Positions 1 to 9,123 of a DNA stretch of 64,000 nt are shown here, one piece after another. The notes under the pieces were generated by a model. That model was not told the origin of the DNA. It ran no database searches and was given only the letters and a program-made list of their open reading frames with translations. Each line of letters starts with the position of its first letter. Within the stretch, counting starts at the first letter, position 1. The stretch is from Bacteroidales bacterium (GTDB lineage: Bacteria > Bacteroidota > Bacteroidia > Bacteroidales > P3): assembly GCA_024681475.1 (NCBI GenBank), contig JAILAT010000049.1, positions 1 through 64,000 on the forward strand. The letters are read 5' to 3'. The position numbers and the translations under genes are program-made.

Positions 1-141
1 TCAGCTCGCCGACTACATAGATTATTACAACAACAAACGCATCAAGCTGAAACTAAAAATGAGTCCGGTGCAATACCGAACTCATTTCTGTAGACAAATT
101 AACTGATTTTTTAATCCGTCCAACTTTTGGGGGTCACTTCA
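1..141 (+). mobile_element. 3' end of an IS3-family insertion sequence (partial, truncated by window start)
   Basis: Transposase C-terminal tail followed by an IS3-like terminal sequence gtccaacttttgggggtcacttca at about 118-141. Confidence 0.75.
2..106 (+). CDS. IS3-family transposase (OrfB / rve integrase core), C-terminal fragment
   Basis: Frame 2 reads QLADYIDYYNNKRIKLKLKMSPVQYRTHFCRQIN*, the typical YIxYYNxxRIxxKLxxMSPVxYR tail of IS3-family OrfB. Confidence 0.85.
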   Translation, partial: QLADYIDYYNNKRIKLKLKMSPVQYRTHFCRQIN

Positions 142-349
142 ACAAGCCACCCTTTATTTTTTAAGTCATCTAAAAGTAATGGTCACAGCATGGAAGAACA
201 GCTCCCAAAGATGTGATTGTTTCTCGGCTATTATTCCTGCGTAACAATCGTTAGAACACAATAGCCCAACGAAGAACAATCAAGAAGACTTACTGGGGAG
301 TCCATTATGAAGGGTGTCTGTAAAATAAAAGGGTAATAGTTGTATCTTT

Positions 350-1534
350 TTACATAGCCAGTATCTTGAATTCAACACGGCGATTTTTGGCGCGGCCCTC
401 TTCAGTAGCATTGCTCTCGATGGGCTGGCTCTTGCCGAAGCCTTTATATTGCAGTCGCTTGATGTCTATGCCTTGCAATACAAGGAAATTCACCACAGCT
501 TTGGCGCGGTTCTCCGAGAGCCGCTGGTTGTATTCTGCGGAGCCATGGTTGTCTGTATGGCCTCTCACCTCAATGCGCATCTTGGGGTGGGCCTTCAGGA
601 TTTCTGTCAGTTTTATTAGCTCGTTGTATGACTGTTGCAGAAGGTTGGCTTTGTCGAAATCAAAGAAGATATTCTCAAGGATGAAAGTGGCTCCCACTTG
701 AAACGAGTCTTTTGGGGACTCTACGGGCGTTCTTTCTACAATAGGGGTGGTGTCGGGAGTAATGGGGTTGTAGTTGCAGGATAGACATATCAACGACACG
801 TCGTCAATGTAGTAATATGCTCCTGGGAGTAGATATGTCAGTGAATCCAAGTCTTTTAGGTTCGATTGGGCAGCAGGGTAGAAGTTGCCGATTGTAAGAT
901 AACGTTCGCCACCTTGGGCTGTGAACACTCCAGACACCTGCATCCAGTCTTTTGTGTTGGCAAGCAGATTGTCGTAGGGATTCACCACCTGAGGCTCGTA
1001 GTAGGTGGCGACGGTCTGTGTGATGCCTGGTGCCAATGTGCGTATCTCTTTGTTCATCAGTACACTGCGCACCGTGTCCGAGATTCTGTCTGTAGTAAAC
1101 AGGCCACCGATGGTGGCTACCGAGCCTGACGAGTATTCCGAGAGGCTGACGAAGAATGCCAGCCGATACATTTCGCCCGCTTTGAGAGGTTCTTTCAGCT
1201 CTGTCTGCAGATACTCCCGGTAGTCTGTCTTTGAGCAATAGATGCCGCAGAAACCGTTGCCGGAATGAGGCTCTTGGATGCCCAGTTTATTCTTGGGGAC
1301 GCCACATTCCCGCGAACCACAGACGTTGAAATAGTCAGCAGAGCCCGCAGTGGGCTGATACCAAGCATCAACAATCGTCAACGTTCCCAGTGCGTCGACA
1401 CGCTTCGGACACTCCTGATACTGCTCAAAAGAAGGATTGTATATCAGTTCAGGACGCAGCACGGAGCGAGTTTGCGCAGCTGCTTGGAGACAGACCATCA
1501 AGGCGAGGGTTATTGCTATATGTTTGGTATTCAT
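350..1534 (-). CDS. OmpA family outer-membrane protein with C-terminal peptidoglycan-binding domain
   Basis: Signal peptide; C-terminal FFDFDKANLLQQSYNELIKLTEIL...RGHTDNHGSAEYNQRLSENRAKAVVNFLVLQGID motif. Confidence 0.9.
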   Translation of the reverse strand: MNTKHIAITLALMVCLQAAAQTRSVLRPELIYNPSFEQYQECPKRVDALGTLTIVDAWYQPTAGSADYFNVCGSRECGVPKNKLGIQEPHSGNGFCGIYCSKTDYREYLQTELKEPLKAGEMYRLAFFVSLSEYSSGSVATIGGLFTTDRISDTVRSVLMNKEIRTLAPGITQTVATYYEPQVVNPYDNLLANTKDWMQVSGVFTAQGGERYLTIGNFYPAAQSNLKDLDSLTYLLPGAYYYIDDVSLICLSCNYNPITPDTTPIVERTPVESPKDSFQVGATFILENIFFDFDKANLLQQSYNELIKLTEILKAHPKMRIEVRGHTDNHGSAEYNQRLSENRAKAVVNFLVLQGIDIKRLQYKGFGKSQPIESNATEEGRAKNRRVEFKILAM

Positions 1535-1547
1535 AATCGTTGTTGTC

Positions 1548-2681
1548 TTATTGACTTTGCTCCACAGTCCTCATCATGCTATCCCACAGCAGATGGGCCG
1601 TCCGGTCCCAGTTGAAGAGGTCTTTTCTTTGGTAACCTCTTGTTATCAGTTCGTTGCGTAAGTTGTCGTTACTGTCGATTTGTTGCATGGCAGTGGCAAT
1701 GTCATCAACAGAATAGGGGTCGACAATCAGTGTCGCGTCGCCAGCCACTTCAGGCATGGAGGTCACGTTGGACGTGATCACGGCCGTACCAGCGTGGAAA
1801 GCTTCGATGATGGGGATGCCAAATCCTTCAAACAGAGAGGTGTAGGTTAGAGCGTATGCGGCGCCGAGCAGCTGGGCAAGTTCTTCCGCGCTCACATGGC
1901 CGGTGAATACGACCTGGTCGCGATGGCGCATGGTATTGAGGACCTTCTTCAATTGCTCGTCCTCTTGATATACGTTTCCTGCCACCAACATCATGATATC
2001 GGAGTCGGAGCTATCCTTAAATTTGTCGAAAGCTAAAAGTATGTTACTCAAATTCTTGCGTCGTGATACGGTGCCAATAAATATAAAGTAAGGATGACTC
2101 TGCGTGTATTTGTGTCTGACAAGGAGCTTCTGTTTCTCATCAAGAGGCTGATAGGAGTCGTGCGCACCGTCGTAGACTACATCAATCATCTTGGAATCAA
2201 TGCTGTAGGTCTCGCTGATGTCTTTTTTGGAAAATTCCGAAACGGTGGCGATGCGTGTAGCTTTTTTGGCAAAGAGCGGAAAGTAGTGTTTCATGTATCG
2301 CTGATGTGAGCGGCGTAGATAATCCTCGGCATGTTCGAAATTGAGGTCATGGATGACGGTCAGTGTCGGAACTTGTGTGCGAAGAGAGAGCCACCCATCG
2401 GTGGATACAAAGAGGTCTATGTTGTTGTTTTTAAGCCATCTGGTGACGCTCCATTCGAAGAACATATACCATAAGACCGGGTGTCGGGCCTGAGGGCACA
2501 AGGTGACGAGCTTGACATTGTCGGCATACTTGAACCGCTGGTCGGGCTTACGGTCGAATAGCATAAAAAACTGATGCTCAGGATGCTCTCGGATGATGCG
2601 CTGAGTCGTTTCCGCCGTGAACCACCCGATGCCGTCAAGCCGGCCAGGCAATAGGAGTCGTGTGTTGATAGCTATGCGCAT
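1548..2681 (-). CDS. Glycosyltransferase family 4-like (group 1) protein
   Basis: GTVSRRKNLSNILLAF and SLFEGFGIPIIEAFHAGTAVITSNVTSMPEVAGDA motifs. Confidence 0.9.
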   Translation of the reverse strand: MRIAINTRLLLPGRLDGIGWFTAETTQRIIREHPEHQFFMLFDRKPDQRFKYADNVKLVTLCPQARHPVLWYMFFEWSVTRWLKNNNIDLFVSTDGWLSLRTQVPTLTVIHDLNFEHAEDYLRRSHQRYMKHYFPLFAKKATRIATVSEFSKKDISETYSIDSKMIDVVYDGAHDSYQPLDEKQKLLVRHKYTQSHPYFIFIGTVSRRKNLSNILLAFDKFKDSSDSDIMMLVAGNVYQEDEQLKKVLNTMRHRDQVVFTGHVSAEELAQLLGAAYALTYTSLFEGFGIPIIEAFHAGTAVITSNVTSMPEVAGDATLIVDPYSVDDIATAMQQIDSNDNLRNELITRGYQRKDLFNWDRTAHLLWDSMMRTVEQSQ

Positions 2682-2709
2682 GATGACTACTTACTTTTCA
2701 TGGAATCAG

Positions 2710-3312
2710 TCAGTTATTTTGCTCTTTAGGCATGGGAGTACCCAAGATGAAGGCTTCAATCACAGGGGGATAATAGGCTTTCTCCAGCAGGTGGATCTTT
2801 GCTGCCAGGTCGTCGGCGCTGTCTTCAGGTGCAATCGTACAATGTGCTTGGAACAAGGTGGTTCCGCAGTCGTAACGGTTGTCGATGATGTGGATGGTGA
2901 TGCCCGATTGCTTCTCGTGGTTGGCAATCACAGCCTCATGCACATGCATGCCGAACATTCCTTTGCCTCCGTAGTTGGGCAGCAAGGCAGGATGAATGTT
3001 GATGATGCGCTCGGGATAGGCCTCCAGCAGATAGTCAGGAACCTTCAGCAGGAAACCGGCCAGCACGATGTAGTCCACACCGCGGCTTTTCAGCAGTTGG
3101 AGGATTGCGTCGTTCTCGTAGAACTCCTTGCTCTTGAAGTACAAAGCCTCGATGCCTAGGTTTTTGGCGCGAGTAGCCACGTAGGCCTCTTTCCTATTAT
3201 ATAATATAATGTTGACTTCGGCAGTCTGGTGCTCGGCGAAGTATTCTGCTATTTGCTGGGCGTTGGTGCCATTGCCCGAGGCAAAAATGGCGATTTGTGG
3301 TTTTCTGTTCAT
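2710..3312 (-). CDS. purN: Phosphoribosylglycinamide formyltransferase
   Basis: IAIFASGNGTNAQ, LAGFLLKVPDYLLEAYPERIINIHPALLPNYGGKGMFG; start chosen at MNRKPQIAIFASG inside the 234-aa ORF. Confidence 0.92.
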   Translation of the reverse strand: MNRKPQIAIFASGNGTNAQQIAEYFAEHQTAEVNIILYNRKEAYVATRAKNLGIEALYFKSKEFYENDAILQLLKSRGVDYIVLAGFLLKVPDYLLEAYPERIINIHPALLPNYGGKGMFGMHVHEAVIANHEKQSGITIHIIDNRYDCGTTLFQAHCTIAPEDSADDLAAKIHLLEKAYYPPVIEAFILGTPMPKEQNN

Positions 3313-3663
3313 TCTTTGCGCTTTTCTATTGTGTTGTTTTTTAGCATCCATTACAGGTGCCAATTTGTGAAAATAAAATGCAAATTTACAGAAAAAAAAC
3401 CAAATATTGGCCACTTTCGGCGTTTTTTTTATAATTAGTTGTATATCACCGCTCTATTTTGGAGGCATTTTCCCTATCCGTTTGATTATCAGTATTATTT
3501 TTTGCCATTTTTCCTCATTTTTTGCATTCAAAAAAAACGTCCATATCGCACTGCACCTCAGTTTGTTAACAAATTTAACATTAAGATTTTTTCACGATTA
3601 TAGTGCTCGTATGATTTTTTTTTCGTTATTTTGCATTTTGTTTAACACATAAAAAAAATAGTT

Positions 3664-3900
3664 ATGTCAGAAATTGCAACCAAAGTTAAATCAATTATTG
3701 TTGAAAAGCTTGGAGTGGACGAGAACATTGTTACCCCCGAAGCTAGCTTCACGAACGATCTTGGAGCCGATTCTCTCGACACTGTTGAGTTGATCATGGA
3801 TCTCGAGAACGAGTTCAAGATTGAAATCCCCGAGGAAGAATCCCAGAATATAGCCACCGTTGGCGACGCTATCGCCTACATCGAGGCTCACACGAAATAA
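3664..3900 (+). CDS. acpP: Acyl carrier protein
   Basis: 78 aa, phosphopantetheine motif [12 protein letters not shown]. Confidence 0.97.
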   Translation: MSEIATKVKSIIVEKLGVDENIVTPEASFTNDLGADSLDTVELIMDLENEFKIEIPEEESQNIATVGDAIAYIEAHTK

Positions 3901-3974
3901 TTGGATTCTCCTGAGCAGAAGCGCAGTAGGGGTAAGGTGAAAACCGTACCCCAGTGCTTTTTATCAAAAAACAA

Positions 3975-5222
3975 ATGAATCTGAAAAGAGTAGTCGTTAC
4001 AGGTCTAGGATCACTTACTCCCGTGGGCAACACTGTGTCTGAAACATGGGCCGCGTTGCTCAATGGCGTAAGTGGTGCTAGCCTGATTACTCATTTTGAT
4101 GCTTCGAAGTTTAAATGTAAGATAGCCTGCGAGTTGAAAGGCTTCGATGCGCTCAGCTATTTTGACCGCAAGGAGGCCAACAGGATGGATCCTTTCTCGC
4201 AGTATGGTGTCATCGCCGCCGAGGAGGCCATCAAGGATGCGACCCTCAACGAGGCCCATATCGACCCGACGCGTGTCGGTGTCATCTGGGGCAGCGGCAA
4301 CGGTGGTGTCCACACCTTCCAGAGAGAGATTATGGGCTATGTTGAAAGTGGCTATACGCCGCATTTCAGCCCCTATTTCTGTCCACGTCTGATTTCCGAT
4401 ATCTGCGCAGGCCTTATTTCAATAAAGTACGGTTTCCGAGGCCCGAATTTCTGTACCGTAGCGGCATGTGCTTCTTCGGCCGTGGCCATTTCGGATGCTT
4501 TCAACTTGATTCGTCTGGGCAAGGCCGACGCCATCATTGCCGGAGGCAGCGAGGCTGCGGTGGAAGAGTGCAGCATTGGAGGCTTTTCCTCCATGCAGGC
4601 ATTGTCCACTCGCAACGACAGTCCTGAGACTGCTTCGCGTCCCTTCGACCGCGACCGCGACGGTTTTGTGCTTGGTGAAGGTGCTGCGGCGCTGGTTCTC
4701 GAAGAGCGTGAGCATGCGCTGGCACGTGGCGCCAAGATTTATGCCGAGTTGTCGGGTTGTGGCTTGAGTGCTGACGCCTACCATGTCACTGCTTCGCATC
4801 CCGAGGGACAAGGTGCCTACGATGCGATGCGTCTGGCTGTCGAGGACAGCGGTATGCAGCTCACCGATGTGGACCACATTAACACACACGGTACCTCCAC
4901 TCCCATTGGCGACGTGTCGGAGCCCAAGGCTGTGGTGCGTCTCTTTGGCGACCATGCCAAGACGATGAATCTGAACTCGACAAAGTCGATGACGGGCCAT
5001 CTGCTTGGCGCTGCAGGAGCTGTGGAGGCCATGGCAACGGTGATGGCCATCAAGGAGGGAATCATTCCTCCTACCATCAATCATTTCAACGATGACCCAA
5101 ACATTGAGCCGTTGAATTTCACGTTCAACAAGGCCGTCCGTCGCGATGTGCATTTTGCTCTCAGCAATGCATTCGGTTTTGGCGGACACAATGTCTGCTT
5201 GGCTTTCAAGAAAGATGAGTAA
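3975..5222 (+). CDS. fabF: 3-oxoacyl-ACP synthase II
   Basis: KRVVVTGLGSLTPVG, VAACASSAVAISDAF, NTHGTSTPIGD, STKSMTGHLLGAAGAVEA; start chosen at MNLKRVVV. Confidence 0.96.
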   Translation: MNLKRVVVTGLGSLTPVGNTVSETWAALLNGVSGASLITHFDASKFKCKIACELKGFDALSYFDRKEANRMDPFSQYGVIAAEEAIKDATLNEAHIDPTRVGVIWGSGNGGVHTFQREIMGYVESGYTPHFSPYFCPRLISDICAGLISIKYGFRGPNFCTVAACASSAVAISDAFNLIRLGKADAIIAGGSEAAVEECSIGGFSSMQALSTRNDSPETASRPFDRDRDGFVLGEGAAALVLEEREHALARGAKIYAELSGCGLSADAYHVTASHPEGQGAYDAMRLAVEDSGMQLTDVDHINTHGTSTPIGDVSEPKAVVRLFGDHAKTMNLNSTKSMTGHLLGAAGAVEAMATVMAIKEGIIPPTINHFNDDPNIEPLNFTFNKAVRRDVHFALSNAFGFGGHNVCLAFKKDE

Positions 5223-5333
5223 CCGTACTGTTGGCGATTTGCGCGGCTTGCGCGTCGTCGGTCATCCCCCCTTGTCGAGGTACTATGGGAGGGTGGTTTT
5301 TTATTAAGTGACAAACACAGAAGGATAAGACCG

Positions 5334-6086
5334 ATGTTGAGATTGTTTTGCAAACGTAAGCGCAAGGAGAACGAGGCGTTCTACAAGTTCTTCAAGAATG
5401 TGCTGGGCTTCGAGCCCAGGCGCACCGATTTGTACGAGATTGCATTCATCCATCGGTCGATGTCCAAGGAGGCCCCACAAGGGCACCGCATCAACAACGA
5501 GCGTCTTGAATATCTGGGCGATGCGGTGTTGGGCGCTATCGTCGCCGATTATCTGTATCAGAAATACCCCTATCAGGGCGAAGGCTTCCTGACGGAGATG
5601 CGCTCCAAGATTGTCAGCCGCAAGAATCTCAACCAGTTGGCCCATAAGATAGGGCTCTCCGACCTGGTGCGCTACAACAAGGAGCAGCAGGGGGTCTTCA
5701 AGTCGGTCGATGGCGACGCCTTCGAGGCGCTGATTGGCGCCATCTATCTCGAGAAGGGTTATTCTTTCACCCGCAAGGTGGTGGTGCAACGCATTATCAA
5801 TATGCATATTGACATAGATGCAGTGCTGCATCAGGACTGGAACTACAAGAGCAAACTGATAGACTGGGGGCAGAAAGAACGCAAAAAAGTGGCATTCGCG
5901 GTGGTGCGCACCATGTATCAATCCAAGCAAGGCCTCAGCCGTCGTGAATATGAGGTGCAGGTGACCATCGATGGCCAGCCGCACGAGAAGGCTGTGGAAT
6001 ACAGCATCAAGGCCGCAGAACAGCTAGCCGCCGAGAAGACCTACAAGAAACTTTGTGAGAGTGGCCAGATACAACCCACGGAATAA
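5334..6086 (+). CDS. rnc: Ribonuclease III
   Basis: NNERLEYLGDAVLGAIVADYLY motif and C-terminal dsRBD; directly follows fabF. Confidence 0.94.
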   Translation: MLRLFCKRKRKENEAFYKFFKNVLGFEPRRTDLYEIAFIHRSMSKEAPQGHRINNERLEYLGDAVLGAIVADYLYQKYPYQGEGFLTEMRSKIVSRKNLNQLAHKIGLSDLVRYNKEQQGVFKSVDGDAFEALIGAIYLEKGYSFTRKVVVQRIINMHIDIDAVLHQDWNYKSKLIDWGQKERKKVAFAVVRTMYQSKQGLSRREYEVQVTIDGQPHEKAVEYSIKAAEQLAAEKTYKKLCESGQIQPTE

Positions 6087-6129
6087 TCCCGCGGGGTTTA
6101 CCGACAGGCATAAGAGATTGTTTCTCAAT

Positions 6130-6948
6130 ATGAATCGAATACTCATAGCAGTGGTGCTGATGGTGTGTACGGCTTTGCCGCTACACGCCCAGTTCGACTT
6201 TCCCCCTCAAGGGGCTCGCTCGGCTTCTTTAGGAGGTGCCTCCATGGGGTTAGATGACATGGAATCAGCCATATACAATCTTGCTGGTCTTGCCGGACAA
6301 AGGCAGTTCGCCGTCGCTATGGGTCTCCGTCAGGATTTCCTTGCCGAGGGGATGGGCTACCAGTGGCTGGGTTGTGTGCTGCCTGCCGGAACGGGCACAT
6401 GGTCAGCCGATTACGTGCGTCATGGCAACACAGAATACAACGAACAGAAAGCCTCGGTGGCCTATGCGCTGCCCCTCAGTGGCCAGATATCGCTAGGTGC
6501 TGCCCTGCATTATCTCTATTCCGGCACCTCCGATCCTTACTATACTCCTCAGCATCTCCTCACTTTCTCGCTCGCTACACGCTACCGGCCCAATGAGCGC
6601 CTGACAGTGGGCGTGAGGGTCTATAATCCTGTTTCCATGCGTCTTACGTCGGTCGAGGAGGTGCATACACCCATCCTTTTCACTTTGGGCGCCTCCTATC
6701 GTCTGGCAGACGAACTGTTGGCGGTCGCCGAGGTGGAAAAGCAACTCTATCATCCTGAATCTATGCGTTTTGGCTTGGAATATTGCTGGAACAGATACTT
6801 CTATGCGCGCGCAGGTGTAGCCACACAGCCCATCATCTGGAGTCTTGGTCTGGGCATGAAGCGCAGCCACTACGCCATCGATATCGCCATGCAGCACCAC
6901 GCCGTCCTGGGTATCACACCCCAGCTCTCCGGACATTATTCATTCTGA
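6130..6948 (+). CDS. PorV/PorQ-like outer-membrane beta-barrel protein
   Basis: Signal peptide, then GARSASLGGASMGLDDMESAIYNLAGLAG and beta-barrel-like strands; start chosen at MNRILIAVV. Confidence 0.6.
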   Translation: MNRILIAVVLMVCTALPLHAQFDFPPQGARSASLGGASMGLDDMESAIYNLAGLAGQRQFAVAMGLRQDFLAEGMGYQWLGCVLPAGTGTWSADYVRHGNTEYNEQKASVAYALPLSGQISLGAALHYLYSGTSDPYYTPQHLLTFSLATRYRPNERLTVGVRVYNPVSMRLTSVEEVHTPILFTLGASYRLADELLAVAEVEKQLYHPESMRFGLEYCWNRYFYARAGVATQPIIWSLGLGMKRSHYAIDIAMQHHAVLGITPQLSGHYSF

Positions 6949-6959
6949 TTGTCAACGCC

Positions 6960-9041
6960 ATGTCCTTACGTCACCTTCTTTTCGTCATTCTCCTGACATG
7001 CAGCGCAACGCTGCTGCTGGCGCAGAACGACGACGATGCCGCATGGCGAGAGATGCTGGAACAATGGGCCGAGCAGAACGATAGCGAGACGGTCCCCGAC
7101 GGACTGCTGGAGCAGTTGCAAGATTACCGTACCGCCCCTATCAACCTGAATGACACGCACTCTACGGCGCTCTTGGACTTGCCTTTCATCACTGAGTTTC
7201 AGGCTGATGTCATCAAGGCCTACATCGAGCAGAATGGCGAGATGGTGACGCTCGGAGAGCTTTATCTGCTCAATGGCTTCGACCCCGCCACAGTGCGGCT
7301 GTTGAGCTATTTCGTCACCGTCGCACCTGTCGAGAAGCAGAAGCAACTGTCTCTGAAAAAAGTCCTTACACATGGCCGCAGCAACCTTGTCGTGGGAGGC
7401 CGGACCACAGTGCCACGCTCCCGGGGATATGACGACAGCAGCTATGTCGGTTCTCCTTATCGCCTCTATTTCAGATACCTATACAAATATTCCGACCGTG
7501 TCGCCTTTCAGCTGTCAGCCGACAAAGACCCCGGTGAGGCGTTCGGCGGCGCCTACAATCCCCAAGGTTTCGACTACTATGGCTACTATCTGATGCTCAA
7601 CAATTTTGGCATCCTACGGCATGCCATCGTCGGCAAGTATCAACTGCAGTTTGGCCAGGGGCTGACACTGTGGAGCGGTTTTGCTCCCTGGATGCTGAGC
7701 AGCAAGCCCTTCTGGCGTTATGGGCAGGGCATCAGGCCAGCCAGCGCTTTCTGCGAATATGGCTATCTCAATGGTGCTGCTGCGACGCTCGATATGGGTC
7801 GCCATACCGAGTTGACACTCTTTTATTCCTTCGTGCGTCGCGATGCTACCACGCAGACGGCCATCGACTCTTTGGGCAACGCGACAAACTACTTCCAGAG
7901 CCTCTACAATTCAGGCTATCACCGCTCTGAGTTGGAGATGGCCAAGGAAGACCTCCTTGGCGAGCATTTTACTGGTGCCCGGGTGCAATATCGCCGCACC
8001 CACCTGATGGCCGGCGCCACGGCCACATGGCTGTTGCTCAACGAGCCCATCACGCCAGCCAGCTACGTGTACAACACCTTTGCCTTTGCCGGTCGGCATG
8101 TTGCCAATGCAGGTATGGATGTCTCCTATCGCTATCGGCGTATGCTGCTTTTCGGCGAGGTGGCCTCGTCGTGGAGCGACTCGACGGAAGCGATGATGCG
8201 GCGGTCGGACTTTGTCCCCCTTGCCGCCGTCGCCGGCGCCCAGCTCAACATCAACACCTACAACACGCTGTCGGTGGCCTATCGCTATGGCTCGCCAATC
8301 TACCACAACCTTCACGCCTGCGGCATAGGCCAGCACTCCTCGGTGCAGAACGAAGAGGGGTTGGGGCTCTTTCTCACCAGTCGTCTGCCCTATGCCGTCG
8401 ACATGCAAGCCTCTGCTGACATCTTCCGCTATCCCTGGATGCGCTATAGGGTGTACAGCCCTTCAACGGGCTACGATTTCAGAGTCAAGCTCACCCGCGA
8501 GGTGGTGCAGCATACCCAGCTGTCGGTGCAGTACCGCTACCGCTCCGAACAGCGCAACAGCGATGCGCGGCTGCGTTATACCGAGAGAACCGGACGCCAG
8601 CAGCTCCAGTGGAATCTGGACTTTGTGCCCACCGACGATTGGCGCCTGCAGACGCGTGTGATGCACACCTGGTTCAGCTGCGAGGACCACGACAGCGAGC
8701 GCGGCTTCCTCATCAGCCAGGAGGTCACCTACCATCCTGTGTTTGTGAGCCATCCTTATTCGTTGGGAGTCCGCCTCGCACTCTTCGATGTCTCGGCCTA
8801 CGATGCGCGTCTCTTCCTCTATGAGAATGATTTGATGTACGAGTATGGTGTGCCGATGCTTACGGGGCAGGGGCTGCGCTGCCATCTGGTCTACCGTCAG
8901 ACCCTCACGCCGTCGCTCTCCGTGGCGTTCAAATGCGCCGTGGCCTACTATCCCGACGCCACGACCCTCGGCTCCGGACATGATCAGATTGACGGCAACT
9001 GCCGCGCCGACGTGAAACTCCAGCTCCGCTGGAAGTTCTGA
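6960..9041 (+). CDS. Helix-hairpin-helix (ComEA-like) domain protein with predicted outer-membrane barrel
   Basis: Signal peptide MSLRHLLFVILLTCSATLLLAQ; INLNDTHSTALLDLPFITEFQADVIKAYIEQNGEMVTLGELYLLNGF; long Tyr/aromatic-rich strand-like C-terminal region. Confidence 0.7.
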   Translation: MSLRHLLFVILLTCSATLLLAQNDDDAAWREMLEQWAEQNDSETVPDGLLEQLQDYRTAPINLNDTHSTALLDLPFITEFQADVIKAYIEQNGEMVTLGELYLLNGFDPATVRLLSYFVTVAPVEKQKQLSLKKVLTHGRSNLVVGGRTTVPRSRGYDDSSYVGSPYRLYFRYLYKYSDRVAFQLSADKDPGEAFGGAYNPQGFDYYGYYLMLNNFGILRHAIVGKYQLQFGQGLTLWSGFAPWMLSSKPFWRYGQGIRPASAFCEYGYLNGAAATLDMGRHTELTLFYSFVRRDATTQTAIDSLGNATNYFQSLYNSGYHRSELEMAKEDLLGEHFTGARVQYRRTHLMAGATATWLLLNEPITPASYVYNTFAFAGRHVANAGMDVSYRYRRMLLFGEVASSWSDSTEAMMRRSDFVPLAAVAGAQLNINTYNTLSVAYRYGSPIYHNLHACGIGQHSSVQNEEGLGLFLTSRLPYAVDMQASADIFRYPWMRYRVYSPSTGYDFRVKLTREVVQHTQLSVQYRYRSEQRNSDARLRYTERTGRQQLQWNLDFVPTDDWRLQTRVMHTWFSCEDHDSERGFLISQEVTYHPVFVSHPYSLGVRLALFDVSAYDARLFLYENDLMYEYGVPMLTGQGLRCHLVYRQTLTPSLSVAFKCAVAYYPDATTLGSGHDQIDGNCRADVKLQLRWKF

Positions 9042-9064
9042 GGGGGGGGCTGAAGGCAGAATAA

Positions 9065-9106
9065 AAGGGCGACTGGTATGAATATAACCAGACGCCCTTG
9101 CTTTTT
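9065..9106. terminator. Bidirectional hairpin terminator between convergent genes
   Basis: aagggcgactggt...aaccagacgccctt followed by gcttttt. Confidence 0.75.
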
Positions 9107-9123
9107 ATGCCGACGGCCTATTC

